Shown here in pieces: positions 29,635 through 29,661 of a DNA stretch of 29,661 nt. The position numbers were made by a program, and so were the translations under genes. The notes beneath the pieces were generated by a model. It had not been told where the DNA came from, did not search any database, and saw only the letters and a list, made by a program, of their open reading frames with translations. Each line of letters opens with the position of its first letter. Within the stretch, counting starts at the first letter, position 1. The stretch comes from Caldilineaceae bacterium (GTDB lineage Bacteria > Chloroflexota > Anaerolineae > Caldilineales > Caldilineaceae), in the NCBI GenBank assembly GCA_026645575.1, contig JAPKMW010000122.1, positions 1 through 29,661 of the forward strand. Direction: 5' to 3'.

Positions 29635-29661
29635 TCACTTGTCAGTTATACTGCAATCGAT

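Overview
The window looks like a moderately GC-rich chromosome segment from a Chloroflexota bacterium (Anaerolineae, Caldilineae or Ardenticatenia type). That placement is an inference from gene content (VanW protein with YoaR-like repeats, CMD-family protein, DedA, CcdA, NarL-type two-component pair) and from the many short GC-rich palindromic repeats; no rRNA or tRNA was seen. The standard code applies, because many genes end in TGA.

Layout. 102-749 (minus): a HigB/HigA toxin-antitoxin pair with its own promoter. 832-2518 (plus): a TetR regulator behind a 44-bp inverted repeat, a CMD/AhpD-like protein and a glutaredoxin. 2640-3290: an orphan membrane protein. 3298-6886 (minus): DedA-type protein, CcdA and VanW protein; the CcdA appears circularly permuted. 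7207-7755 (plus): a peroxiredoxin-like gene with an in-frame TGA exactly where the first Cys of a CxxC motif belongs, a candidate selenoprotein. 7756-8536: leader region with little coding content.

8537-18969 (plus) is the centrepiece: the five-gene enediyne warhead cassette in the order DUF1702 (UnbL/E3), FG-GAP/ASPIC protein (UnbV/E4), RnfD-like membrane protein (UnbU/E5), iterative polyketide synthase PksE (KS-AT-ACP-KR-DH-PPTase) and hotdog thioesterase (TEBC/E10). Three of the four junctions are tightly coupled (two ATGA overlaps and a 12-bp gap). The PKS carries two in-frame insertions of palindromic or tandem repeat DNA in its interdomain linkers; one contains an 8-bp tandem repeat that could shift the frame. 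A four-hairpin array separates PKS and thioesterase. Three further plus-strand genes follow closely (DUF2306 membrane protein, CopD-like membrane protein, E6-like flavin reductase) and may belong to the same transcription unit.

21517-29469: a glutaredoxin-thioredoxin reductase fusion (minus), a DUF3179 lipoprotein (plus), then minus-strand genes for a nucleoside phosphorylase-like protein, an acyltransferase interrupted by an in-frame TGA, a polytopic membrane protein, and a NarL-type response regulator/histidine kinase pair. The window ends in a perfect 34-bp palindrome that resembles a TetR-family operator for a gene beyond the edge.

A thiol-redox theme surrounds the cassette (CMD protein, glutaredoxin, CcdA, Sec/Cys peroxiredoxin-like protein, glutaredoxin-TrxR fusion). 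This may be coincidence, or may relate to handling thiol-activated or oxidising chemistry; the sequence alone does not decide.
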